DNA from: an uncultured Dorea sp.
GTDB lineage: Bacteria; Bacillota; Clostridia; Lachnospirales; Lachnospiraceae
DNA length: 41,352 bases
Assembly: GCA_910589275.1 (NCBI GenBank)
Contig: CAJUTH010000032.1
Location: 1-41,352, forward strand
Direction of reading: 5' to 3'
Under the pieces are notes generated by a model that was given only the letters and a program-made list of their open reading frames with translations, ran no database searches and was not told the origin of the DNA. This document shows, piece after piece, positions 7,901-14,636 of the stretch; within the stretch, counting starts at the first letter, position 1, and the number at the start of each line of letters is the position of its first letter. The position numbers were made by a program, and so were the translations under genes.

Positions 7901-8686
7901 ATGGCGATTTTAGAAGTGAAGAATATTGGAAAACATTTTGGAAGCACCGAGGTTCTGAAGGATGTGAGCTTTTCTCTGGAGGAGGGCAATGCACTGGCGA
8001 TTATCGGTTCCTCCGGTTCAGGGAAGACGACGCTTTTACGCTGCCTGAACTTTCTGGAAAAGCCCAGCCATGGCAAGATTCTGGTGAAAGGCGACGCGGT
8101 CTTTGACGCGTCCCGGCCGGTTAAGATGACGGAGCAGGAGCTTCGCAGGAAGCGTCTGCATTTTGGGATGGTGTTTCAGGCGTTTCATCTGTTTCCCCAG
8201 TATACGGCGCTGGAAAATGTTACGCTGGCTGAGAGGCTTCTTGCCCAAGAGCGGGAGGACTACAAGGGAAATAAAAAGCAGATTCTGGAAGAAATTACAG
8301 AGCACGGCAATGCGCTGCTGGCTCAGATGGGTCTTGCAGACCGTGCGTCCCACTATCCTCATCAGTTATCCGGCGGTCAGCAGCAGCGGGTGGCGATTGC
8401 AAGGGCGCTGGCGCTTAAGCCGGATATCCTGTGCTTTGACGAGCCTACGTCGGCGCTTGACCCGGAGCTTACCGGCGAGGTGCTTAAGGTAATCCGGGGC
8501 CTTGCGGACCAGAGGACGACGATGATCATTGTGACCCATGAGATGGCTTTTGCGAGGGATGTGGCCGATCAGATCATATTTATGGATGAGGGATATATCG
8601 TAGAGCAGGGAGATGCAAAACAGGTAATCGACCATCCGAAGGAGGAGCGGACAAGGCAATTCCTCTCCCGGTATTCAGAAAAGTAA
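7901..8686 (+). CDS. Polar amino-acid ABC transporter, ATP-binding protein (GlnQ type)
   Basis: 261-residue ABC ATPase that powers uptake through the preceding permease. Walker A is GSSGSGKT (36-43), the Q-loop MVFQAFHLFPQ, the signature LSGGQQQRVAIARALA, Walker B CFDEPTSALDPE, and the H-loop MIIVTHEMAFARDVAD. The order and length match GlnQ/HisP-type ATPases. There is an insertion of some 25 charged residues between the Q-loop and the signature (around LLAQEREDYKGNKKQ), slightly longer than in classic GlnQ. It is the last gene of the operon and is followed by a strong terminator. Confidence 0.95.
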   Translation: MAILEVKNIGKHFGSTEVLKDVSFSLEEGNALAIIGSSGSGKTTLLRCLNFLEKPSHGKILVKGDAVFDASRPVKMTEQELRRKRLHFGMVFQAFHLFPQYTALENVTLAERLLAQEREDYKGNKKQILEEITEHGNALLAQMGLADRASHYPHQLSGGQQQRVAIARALALKPDILCFDEPTSALDPELTGEVLKVIRGLADQRTTMIIVTHEMAFARDVADQIIFMDEGYIVEQGDAKQVIDHPKEERTRQFLSRYSEK

Positions 8687-8726
8687 TAGAAAATACGTTC
8701 CTGTATAGTAAAATAAAGAATGTGTC

Positions 8727-8766
8727 TTGGGGCACCTTCCTTGCGGAAGGTGCTCCAAAGATTTTT
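8727..8766 (+). terminator. Terminator of the ABC transporter operon
   Basis: TTGGGGCACCTTCC (8727-8740) pairs with GGAAGGTGCTCCAA (8745-8758), with one G-U, around a TTGC loop. AGATTTTTATC follows. Confidence 0.85.
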
Positions 8767-8890
8767 ATCTGTCAAATATTCTGTTATCGGCAAATATCTG
8801 TCAAGACATTTCCAATATGCATTGTAATTATTCCGATGTTGTGATATGCTGAATTTATATAAGTAACCCTCAAATCAGGAGGTATGAAAG

Positions 8891-9811
8891 ATGGAGTATT
8901 TAACAGTTACACAGGCGGCGGAAAAATGGGGTATCTCTACCCGGCGTGTTCGTTTGCTTTGTGCCAACGGTGAAATTGAAGGAGTTATCCGCAAAGGAAA
9001 ATTATATATGATACCTGCAGAAACAGAAAAACCGTTGGATAAACGAAAACTGCCTAACAAAAGAAAACGCGGCAGATTTGCAGATATACTAATTGAAATT
9101 GATATTAAAAAAGTTAAACTTGACGATATACGTCCGCTTACTGCAGGCGAAACACAGCGTCTGCGTGACGAATTTATGGTTGATTTCACCTATAATTCAA
9201 ACGCCATCGAAGGCAACACGCTTACTTTGAAAGAGACCGCTATGGTGCTTGAAGGAATGACGATAGACCGCAAGCCTTTGAAAGATCATCTTGAAGCTGT
9301 CGGACACCGTGACGCATTCCTATATATCGAAGATATTGCACAAAAGAAGACAAGATTGAGAGATACGGAAATCAAGATGATTCATTCGTTGGTACTGATG
9401 AATAGACCTGAAGATAAAGGGGTTTACCGCCGTATTCCTGTCACAATTGCAGGTGCATATACCGAACCGGTACAACCATTTCTCATTGAGCCGAAATTGA
9501 CGGAGTTACTTGCCGAAAATGAAGAGCGTAAAAAGACAATGCATCCGATTGAACGCATTGCCCGTTTTCATCTCGAATTTGAAGGAATACACCCTTTTAT
9601 AGACGGTAACGGCAGAACAGGCCGATTGATTTTAAATCTTGAGCTTATCCGTAACGGCTATCCCGCAATCAATGTGAAGTTTACTGACCGCAAACGCTAT
9701 TATGATGCTTTTGATGCATTTTATCGTGACAGCAAAGCAGACGACATGGTGATGCTTGTTGCAGAGTATGTAAACGAACGCCTTGACCGATATTTAGAAA
9801 TTGTAAAATAG
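8891..9811 (+). CDS. Fic domain protein with N-terminal HTH
   Basis: 306 residues. Residues 1-45 look like a MerR/excisionase-type helix-turn-helix (VTQAAEKWGISTRRVRLLC). After a basic linker comes a Fic domain with the active-site motif HPFIDGNGRTGR (234-245), complete with the catalytic His and the phosphate-binding loop; such proteins usually transfer AMP to target proteins. SNAIEGN (103-109) fits the (S/T)xxxE(G/N) inhibitory helix, here N-terminal to the Fic core, so the enzyme is probably self-inhibited (class II Fic). Codon use is more A/T-rich than its neighbours and it has its own terminator, which suggests horizontal gain. RBS: AGGAGGTATGAAAG. Target unknown. Confidence 0.9.
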   Translation: MEYLTVTQAAEKWGISTRRVRLLCANGEIEGVIRKGKLYMIPAETEKPLDKRKLPNKRKRGRFADILIEIDIKKVKLDDIRPLTAGETQRLRDEFMVDFTYNSNAIEGNTLTLKETAMVLEGMTIDRKPLKDHLEAVGHRDAFLYIEDIAQKKTRLRDTEIKMIHSLVLMNRPEDKGVYRRIPVTIAGAYTEPVQPFLIEPKLTELLAENEERKKTMHPIERIARFHLEFEGIHPFIDGNGRTGRLILNLELIRNGYPAINVKFTDRKRYYDAFDAFYRDSKADDMVMLVAEYVNERLDRYLEIVK

Positions 9812-9860
9812 TAAAAGAGTAAAAGAGGAAGACAATCATTTTGACTGATTACAAAAGCCT

Positions 9861-9907
9861 AAGGAAGACAACTTCCTTACGAAGTGTCTCCCTTGGCACA
9901 TTTTTTA
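9861..9907 (+). terminator. Terminator after the Fic gene
   Basis: AAGGAAGACAACTTC (9861-9875) pairs with GAAGTGTCTCCCTT (9881-9894) with one mismatch and one bulge. CACATTTTTTATTTG follows. Confidence 0.7.
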
Positions 9908-9913
9908 TTTGTT

Positions 9914-11197
9914 TTATCGGTAGCCCTGTGCGGCGGAGGTAATATGGCCGCCGTTATTGGTCAGGTTTCCGTAAGAGCCGCCGTCATCGACCATCTGTCC
10001 TCCGTTCAGGACGATAGCGTCAACATTGCCGGCCATCAGAGAGAGGGCGCCGCCATTTTGGGTGATGGTTCCCTCCACATAGCCCACGCTTAAGAAGGAA
10101 CTGTTATTTGTGATTCCTTGTTGGGCAATAATCCGGGAATTTTGAGCCGGTTCAGGGCCTTCTTCCATGCCTCCCTTGCCGATATCGCCGTTGAAGACAA
10201 TACTGTTGTTGGTGAATGAGCCGTCTGTCTGAAGTACGCCGTCTTCCAATATGCAGAGCGTACCGTCGTTAGTCAGGTCTGAACGTAGCTCCAGAGTTCC
10301 GTCGACATTTACCTGAGCATCCTCATTGATCGTCAACGTGACGCCTTCCTCAAAGATCACTGTGCCGTAAATGGTGAGGAAGTTGTCAATGACCATAGTA
10401 TTGTCCCCTTCGCCCGCCTGAATGCTGATTACGCTGTCTTCCTCATTGAGCGCGGCTCTCATAAGCTCGTCCAAATCCTCGGTTGAGAGCGGCAGTGTGT
10501 AAGTGTCGTGTTCCGGTATCAGGCTAAGAAGAGCATCATCCAGCTCAGGCAGCACATATTCCGGGATATCTTTCTTTGAAAATGACTTCACTTTAAGGGC
10601 ATTAGAATTGTCTTCCCATGCAATCTGCGCCATCTGTCCGCCAGAGACCTGAACGCTTTCTTTGGAATCCTCCAGTTCACAGGTAACGGTTCCTTCAATG
10701 ATACAGACGGCGGGGGAACCAAAGCCGAAGTCCACCCATCCGCAGGTGCCGCGGATGCCGACCACCATGGTTCCGACCTGAATATCCATAGCCTCGTCAT
10801 CCTCTAAGGGTTCGGTAATGTTAAAAAACAGGCTTCCCTGTTCGGCAGTCAGCTTCAGGTGCCGTTCTTCTTTATTGATCAGGGCGCGGCTATCCATATC
10901 CAGCTTGGCAAGCTTCGCGTCGTCCAGATTGATCCATGCAAAGCTGTCAGACTGGGTTTCGGTAAGGTAGCCGTCATACAGGGGAAGCTTCTCCTTAAGC
11001 TCTAATCCCTTCTGGTCTGAATCTGTGACAGTTACGGAGCCTTCTGTTTTCTCCAGACGCATGGTTGTTGCTTCGGCTTCTGTTGTTTTTTCAGTTTTGT
11101 CTGATTTCTCTTCTGTACTGTTATTCTTTCCGCCGCAGCCGGCAAGGAAAAGAGCTGCCAGCAGAAGAATCAGTGCAGAGCGCTTGAATTGTTTCAT
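9914..11197 (-). CDS. FecR-domain lipoprotein with a repetitive beta-rich C terminus
   Basis: 427-residue predicted lipoprotein with lipobox LAGC (Cys21). A Lys/Glu/Thr-rich linker (about 25-50) leads to a FecR-like domain (about 50-230) paralogous to that at 3596-4594: EGSVTVTD, SFAWINLDDAKLAKLD, NITEPLEDDEAMDI, GIRGTCGWVDF. The last ~150 residues are short Gly/Asn/Thr-rich strands (GTLELRSDLTNDGTL, GSFTNNSIVFNGD, LTNNGGHIT) that look like a right-handed beta-helix of the kind seen on surface proteins. The start at 11197 follows AGGAGGATTTTATCA; the ATG 27 bp upstream has no such site. Function unknown; surface display or sensing is inferred. It converges with the Fic gene. Confidence 0.75.
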   Translation of the reverse strand: MKQFKRSALILLLAALFLAGCGGKNNSTEEKSDKTEKTTEAEATTMRLEKTEGSVTVTDSDQKGLELKEKLPLYDGYLTETQSDSFAWINLDDAKLAKLDMDSRALINKEERHLKLTAEQGSLFFNITEPLEDDEAMDIQVGTMVVGIRGTCGWVDFGFGSPAVCIIEGTVTCELEDSKESVQVSGGQMAQIAWEDNSNALKVKSFSKKDIPEYVLPELDDALLSLIPEHDTYTLPLSTEDLDELMRAALNEEDSVISIQAGEGDNTMVIDNFLTIYGTVIFEEGVTLTINEDAQVNVDGTLELRSDLTNDGTLCILEDGVLQTDGSFTNNSIVFNGDIGKGGMEEGPEPAQNSRIIAQQGITNNSSFLSVGYVEGTITQNGGALSLMAGNVDAIVLNGGQMVDDGGSYGNLTNNGGHITSAAQGYR

Positions 11198-11224
11198 TGA
11201 TAAAATCCTCCTTTCATTCCTCAT

Positions 11225-11632
11225 AACTTTTCGGAATCTTCAGCCCTGATTTTTTGCGGCAAAGCCGATTGATTATATTTTATTTCAATTGATTGGAGGC
11301 GATTTTTTGTTACCTACTAATCCTGGCGGACATGCTGTCTATCAGGATACTTTTGTATCCGACTTCCTGAAATTTTACCCGGATCCCTTCGTGCTTCCCA
11401 AAAGCGCCTGAGATTATATCGTGCAGTTCTGGTACCTCGATCTTTCAAAGACTGTCTGGTGCCGTATGCTTAAGAAGACTCCCCTTTATGCCATCCTCTT
11501 TTCCTGCACGATATTTAGTTGTCAATTTTCAGTTGGAAACTTATTCGTTGAGATTCCGAGAAGTTATCCTCTTAGAGCCGCAATCCGAATTGTAAAGTCT
11601 TTTAAGAAAGAGATGAAGGATGCTCCTTGATG
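11225..11632. other. Non-coding stretch, no gene recognised
   Basis: About 400 bp between the - strand lipoprotein and the small toxin-like gene. Short open frames exist on both strands (for example + strand 11421-11630), but none has a ribosome site with family features, and the surrounding frames are broken by stops. It could be a decayed coding remnant. I see nothing I can name. Confidence 0.4.
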
Positions 11633-11641
11633 TGTTATAAT
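11633..11641 (+). promoter_or_regulatory. Extended -10 promoter of the toxin-like gene
   Basis: TGTTATAAT is an extended -10 (TGnTATAAT) about 47 bp before the small ORF. No good -35 is seen. Confidence 0.6.
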
Positions 11642-11655
11642 GCTTGTGTTGTCTA

Positions 11656-11681
11656 ACCTACACCCGGCAACGGGAGGAGGT
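11656..11681 (+). promoter_or_regulatory. 5' hairpin hiding the Shine-Dalgarno of the toxin-like gene
   Basis: ACCT (11656-11659) pairs with AGGT (11678-11681), and CCCG (11663-11666) with CGGG (11671-11674) across a GCAA tetraloop. The Shine-Dalgarno GGGAGGAGG (11672-11680) is inside this stem. Sequestering the ribosome site is typical of type I toxin mRNAs. Confidence 0.5.
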
Positions 11682-11687
11682 GTTTGC

Positions 11688-11786
11688 ATGGAGCTATTCT
11701 TCACATTTCTTGTGACTGTTGCAGCAGGTGTGGTTTGCCACCTCATCAGCAAATGGCTAGACAGGCACGACAAAGGCAACAAATAG
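11688..11786 (+). CDS. 32-residue membrane peptide, candidate type I toxin (Fst-like)
   Basis: A 32-codon ORF with a very strong ribosome site (GGGAGGAGG, 7 nt before ATG). It encodes one hydrophobic helix (LFFTFLVTVAAGVVCHLI, residues 3-20) followed by a charged tail, SKWLDRHDKGNK. A single membrane segment plus a charged C-terminal tail with a W near the interface is the pattern of Fst/TxpA-like type I toxins. The context supports it: a 5' hairpin over the ribosome site, a shared bidirectional hairpin downstream, and a consensus promoter on the opposite strand aimed at its 3' end. No name is assigned. A small holin-like or stress peptide without an antitoxin is the main alternative. Confidence 0.6.
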   Translation: MELFFTFLVTVAAGVVCHLISKWLDRHDKGNK

Positions 11787-11807
11787 TCTAGTGGGTGCTT
11801 TGCCACT

Positions 11808-11899
11808 ATAAAAAGAAAAGAAGAATCCCTCGACTGTACGCCATTACGGTCGGGGGATTCGTTCTTTGCCTACATGGATTTCTCCACATTTCTTTGCCT
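11808..11899 (-). ncRNA. Candidate antisense RNA (type I antitoxin), about 90 nt
   Basis: The - strand promoter at 11906-11934 should start transcription near 11899. The RNA would run through two copies of GGCAAAG and stop at the U tract after the shared hairpin near 11808. Its GGCAAAG motifs are complementary to the CTTTGCC at 11798-11804 in the 3' part of the toxin-like mRNA and to two more CTTTGCC copies (11864-11870, 11892-11898), which recalls the direct repeats of the par/Fst locus. The RNA is not proven; promoter, repeats and terminator are what is seen. Confidence 0.5.
11811..11867. terminator. Bidirectional terminator shared by toxin-like mRNA and antisense RNA
   Basis: GAATCCCTCGACTGTA (11823-11838) pairs with TACGGTCGGGGGATTC (11845-11860), 16 pairs with two G-U, and a 6-nt loop. 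On the - strand the hairpin is followed by TTCTTTTCTTTTTAT, a good U tract; on the + strand by GTTCTTTG, which is weaker. Confidence 0.75.
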
Positions 11900-11905
11900 A
11901 ATGGC

Positions 11906-11934
11906 ATTATAGCATATGCAGATTTTAATTGCAA
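11906..11934 (-). promoter_or_regulatory. Promoter of the antisense RNA
   Basis: On the - strand TTGCAA (11934-11929) and TATAAT (11911-11906) are exactly 17 bp apart. It faces the toxin-like ORF from its 3' side, and no - strand gene lies downstream within reach. Confidence 0.7.
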
Positions 11935-11969
11935 GATACATTTCTTTTGACAGATACATTTCTTTTGAC
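11934..11969 (+). repeat. Perfect tandem repeat, 2 x 18 bp
   Basis: AGATACATTTCTTTTGAC occurs twice, back to back (11934-11951, 11952-11969). Each copy ends in TTGAC followed by A, so two -35-like TTGACA boxes are created 18 bp apart. No matching -10 is seen at the right distance. Confidence 0.9.
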
Positions 11970-12104
11970 AAGGGCATTCTTTTATCTGCGTCCCGAAATT
12001 TATGCAAAATCTAGAATTTTCAGTGGAATAAAGAAGTTTTTTCTTTCATATTATGAATTGAATGCTTCTTTGGACAGGCTTAAAATAGAGGAAGGTGATG
12101 AAAT

Positions 12105-13076
12105 ATGGAACAGAAACAAAAAACAAGAGAATACCTTTTTGACAATTACAAGGTGCTTTTGATCGTGCTGGTAGTGATCGGTCATTTTATAGAACCCTGT
12201 TACGATCAGAACCCATTTCTGTATGAGCTGAAGTGGGGAATTGTGGCATTCCATATGCCGGCGTTTATTTTTGTATCCGGCTATTTTTCAAAGAAAGAAC
12301 CTTCGGTAAAGAAGCTGGTCGGAAGTTTGATCATTCCTTATTTTGTGTATGAGGTGATCTATTATCTGGTGTATACTTTGCTGCTTGATAAGGATACGGA
12401 GCTGTATTTTACAAGGCCGAAATTTACCCTGTGGTATCTGCTGGCGCTGTTTGTGTGGCGCCTTGCGGCGCCTGCAGTAAAGAGGATGCCGTATTACCTG
12501 CCGGTATCCCTGATCGGAGGACTGCTGATTGGACTGGCTGATATCGGGAATTTCTTGTCGATTCCAAGAATTGTATTCTTTTTCCCATTCTTTCTTGCGG
12601 GAACGGAATTTGACAGCGCATGGCTTGAGAAATACAGAAATATCAGAGGCTATGCGGGAACTCTTACGATTTTGGGATTGTTTGCGGTGTACTTATTTAC
12701 GGACCGGTATCACAGAGGACTGCCGGTGAAGATATTTTACGGACGGTATTCGTATGAAACCCTTGGAATGGGGGCGGCGGAGGGGATCTTAGTTCGGATA
12801 GTCTGTTATGGGATTTCCTTTCTCCTGATCTATCTGTTTATGCTGGTGCTCCCTTCGGAGAAGAAATCTTACTCTTATCTGGGAGAGCGGACGATGGCGA
12901 TTTATATTTTCCACGGAATTATCTATAGCTGTGTAAAGCACGAGTCGGACATTCTGCACTCCATTAGGAGCTACAGGGAGAGTATTTTGCTGATTCTATG
13001 CTGCGTGGCGCTGGTGTGGGTGGTGTCAAGGAAGCCCTTTGTACGGTTTACCAACCGGATTGCGCATCTGATTTAG
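12105..13076 (+). CDS. Acyltransferase family 3 membrane protein
   Basis: 323-residue polytopic membrane protein with about ten hydrophobic segments, of the acyltransferase 3 / fucose 4-O-acetylase type that O-acylates cell-surface sugars. The first helix region carries DNYKVLLIVLVVIGHFIEP, with the conserved His after the first transmembrane segment, then FHMPAFIFVSGYFSKK, the usual second motif. The C-terminal part has GERTMAIYIFHGIIY, a family-typical ending. The RBS is GGAAGGTGATGAAAT. The M18 peptidase follows 10 bp downstream, so they may share an mRNA. The acceptor molecule is not known. Confidence 0.85.
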   Translation: MEQKQKTREYLFDNYKVLLIVLVVIGHFIEPCYDQNPFLYELKWGIVAFHMPAFIFVSGYFSKKEPSVKKLVGSLIIPYFVYEVIYYLVYTLLLDKDTELYFTRPKFTLWYLLALFVWRLAAPAVKRMPYYLPVSLIGGLLIGLADIGNFLSIPRIVFFFPFFLAGTEFDSAWLEKYRNIRGYAGTLTILGLFAVYLFTDRYHRGLPVKIFYGRYSYETLGMGAAEGILVRIVCYGISFLLIYLFMLVLPSEKKSYSYLGERTMAIYIFHGIIYSCVKHESDILHSIRSYRESILLILCCVALVWVVSRKPFVRFTNRIAHLI

Positions 13077-13086
13077 GGAGGGAAAG

Positions 13087-14418
13087 ATGGAGAAGAAATA
13101 TGTGAAAGAGTTATTTCAGTTTATTGAGGATAGTCCGACAGCCTTTCATGCGGTGGATACGATGAAGAAACTATTGGAGAGGAACGGCTATCAGGGGCTT
13201 TTGGAGAGCGAGAGGTGGAAATTAGCGGGCGGAGGAAAATACTATGTTACCCGTAACGGCTCTTCTTTGATTGCATTTCGCATTCCGTCGGCGGATTTTA
13301 AGGGATTTCAGATCATGGCGGGTCATAGCGATTCCCCCTGCCTGAAGATAAAAGAGAATCCGGAGATGAGGGCAGAACAGGCGTATATAAAGCTGGATGT
13401 GGAGAAGTACGGCGGTATGCTCTGCGGGTCTTGGTTTGACCGGCCGTTGTCGGCGGCGGGCAGGCTGATGGTTCACAGTGATAACAAGATTAGGATGAAG
13501 CTGGTAAATGTGAACAGAGATCTGCTGATGATTCCAAGCCTTGCAATCCATATGAACAGGGAGGCCAACGACGGGTATAAATACAATGTACAGAAGGATA
13601 TGCTGCCCTTGTATAAAATGTGTGACGGCGGAGAACAGGAAAGCTTTATGGAAATGATCGCAGGCGCGGCGGGTGTCAAAGAAGAGGATGTACTGGGAAG
13701 CGACCTCTATGTGTATAATCGGATGCAAGGGAGCGTATGGGGAGCTGGAGAAGAGTTTATTTCTGCAGGAAGACTGGATGATCTGGAATGTGTATATTCT
13801 TCCCTGACTGGATTTTTGGATGCAAAGGACGGGGATAGTATTCCGGTTCATTGCGTTTATGATAATGAAGAGGTGGGGAGCAGTACCAGACAAGGGGCTG
13901 CGTCTACATTTCTTGCAGATACGCTGTATCGTATCTGTGAATCCTTATGTATGAGCGGAACGGATTACCGCAGGAGGCTGGCTTCAAGCTTGATGGTGTC
14001 GGCGGACAACGCACATGCGGTACATCCAAATTATCCGGACAAATCCTGCCCGTCGAACCGTCCTGTTATCAACCGGGGCATCGTGATTAAATTCAGCGGT
14101 AATCAGAGATATACCTCTGACGCGGTGTCTGCGGCGCTGTTTCGGAGAATCTGCGAGATGGCGGGAGTGCCGGTTCAGGAATTTACGAACCGCTCGGATA
14201 TGTTAGGCGGTTCTACGCTGGGGAACATTTCCGGCACGCAGGTTGCGGTGAATTGTGTTGACGTTGGGCTTGCCCAGCTTGCAATGCATTCCAGTTATGA
14301 GACGGCAGGCGTGAAGGATTTGGAATATCTCATCCGCGCTGCGAAGACCTTTTATGAATCGTCGGTCGAGGAGACGGGATTTGGCGAATATAGGATTTGC
14401 AAGGGAAAGAAGCGGTAA
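13087..14418 (+). CDS. apeB: M18 family zinc aminopeptidase
   Basis: 443-residue cytosolic metalloaminopeptidase of the M18 family (ApeB / aspartyl aminopeptidase), which removes N-terminal residues from peptides. Active-site motifs are all visible: AGHSDSPC (His80, Asp82), SAGRLDDLECVY (bridging Asp), VYDNEEVGSSTRQGA (general-base Glu and ligand Glu), MVSADNAHAVHPNY, and LAMHSSYETAG (last His ligand). Length is typical. It starts 10 bp after the acyltransferase with GGAGGGAAAG in front. In a Stickland fermenter it would help release free amino acids from peptides; that role is inferred. Confidence 0.93.
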   Translation: MEKKYVKELFQFIEDSPTAFHAVDTMKKLLERNGYQGLLESERWKLAGGGKYYVTRNGSSLIAFRIPSADFKGFQIMAGHSDSPCLKIKENPEMRAEQAYIKLDVEKYGGMLCGSWFDRPLSAAGRLMVHSDNKIRMKLVNVNRDLLMIPSLAIHMNREANDGYKYNVQKDMLPLYKMCDGGEQESFMEMIAGAAGVKEEDVLGSDLYVYNRMQGSVWGAGEEFISAGRLDDLECVYSSLTGFLDAKDGDSIPVHCVYDNEEVGSSTRQGAASTFLADTLYRICESLCMSGTDYRRRLASSLMVSADNAHAVHPNYPDKSCPSNRPVINRGIVIKFSGNQRYTSDAVSAALFRRICEMAGVPVQEFTNRSDMLGGSTLGNISGTQVAVNCVDVGLAQLAMHSSYETAGVKDLEYLIRAAKTFYESSVEETGFGEYRICKGKKR

Positions 14419-14422
14419 AAAC

Positions 14423-14450
14423 AAGGCAGGGAGCATGAGGAACCTGCCTT
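14423..14450 (+). terminator. Hairpin after the M18 peptidase (weak terminator)
   Basis: AAGGCAGG (14423-14430) pairs with CCTGCCTT (14443-14450). AAAATAAGG, not a U tract, follows, so terminator activity is uncertain. Confidence 0.35.
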
Positions 14451-14509
14451 AAAATAAGGCGGTGGTATTAAATCTGCTTATTTCGACATAACAATTCCTA
14501 ATATTAGTA

Positions 14510-14538
14510 TTGCACATTGATAAAAAATAAACTATAAT
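14510..14538 (+). promoter_or_regulatory. Promoter of putP
   Basis: TTGCAC (14510-14515) and TATAAT (14533-14538) are 17 bp apart. The 5' UTR is about 90 nt, with GGAGAGAGTT before the start. Confidence 0.75.
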
Positions 14539-14636
14539 GGTTGTGTAACTTTTATGTTTTGGGGTTTACTCTTCTTTATCGGGGAAAGAAAGAGCAATCG
14601 TCATTAGCATCATTTTGAAGAGAAAAGGAGAGAGTT

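Noticed and set aside
11564..11806. 80-residue - strand ORF over the toxin-like gene
   Set aside because: GTG start, no ribosome site, antisense to a short gene with strong signals; the frame is a shadow.
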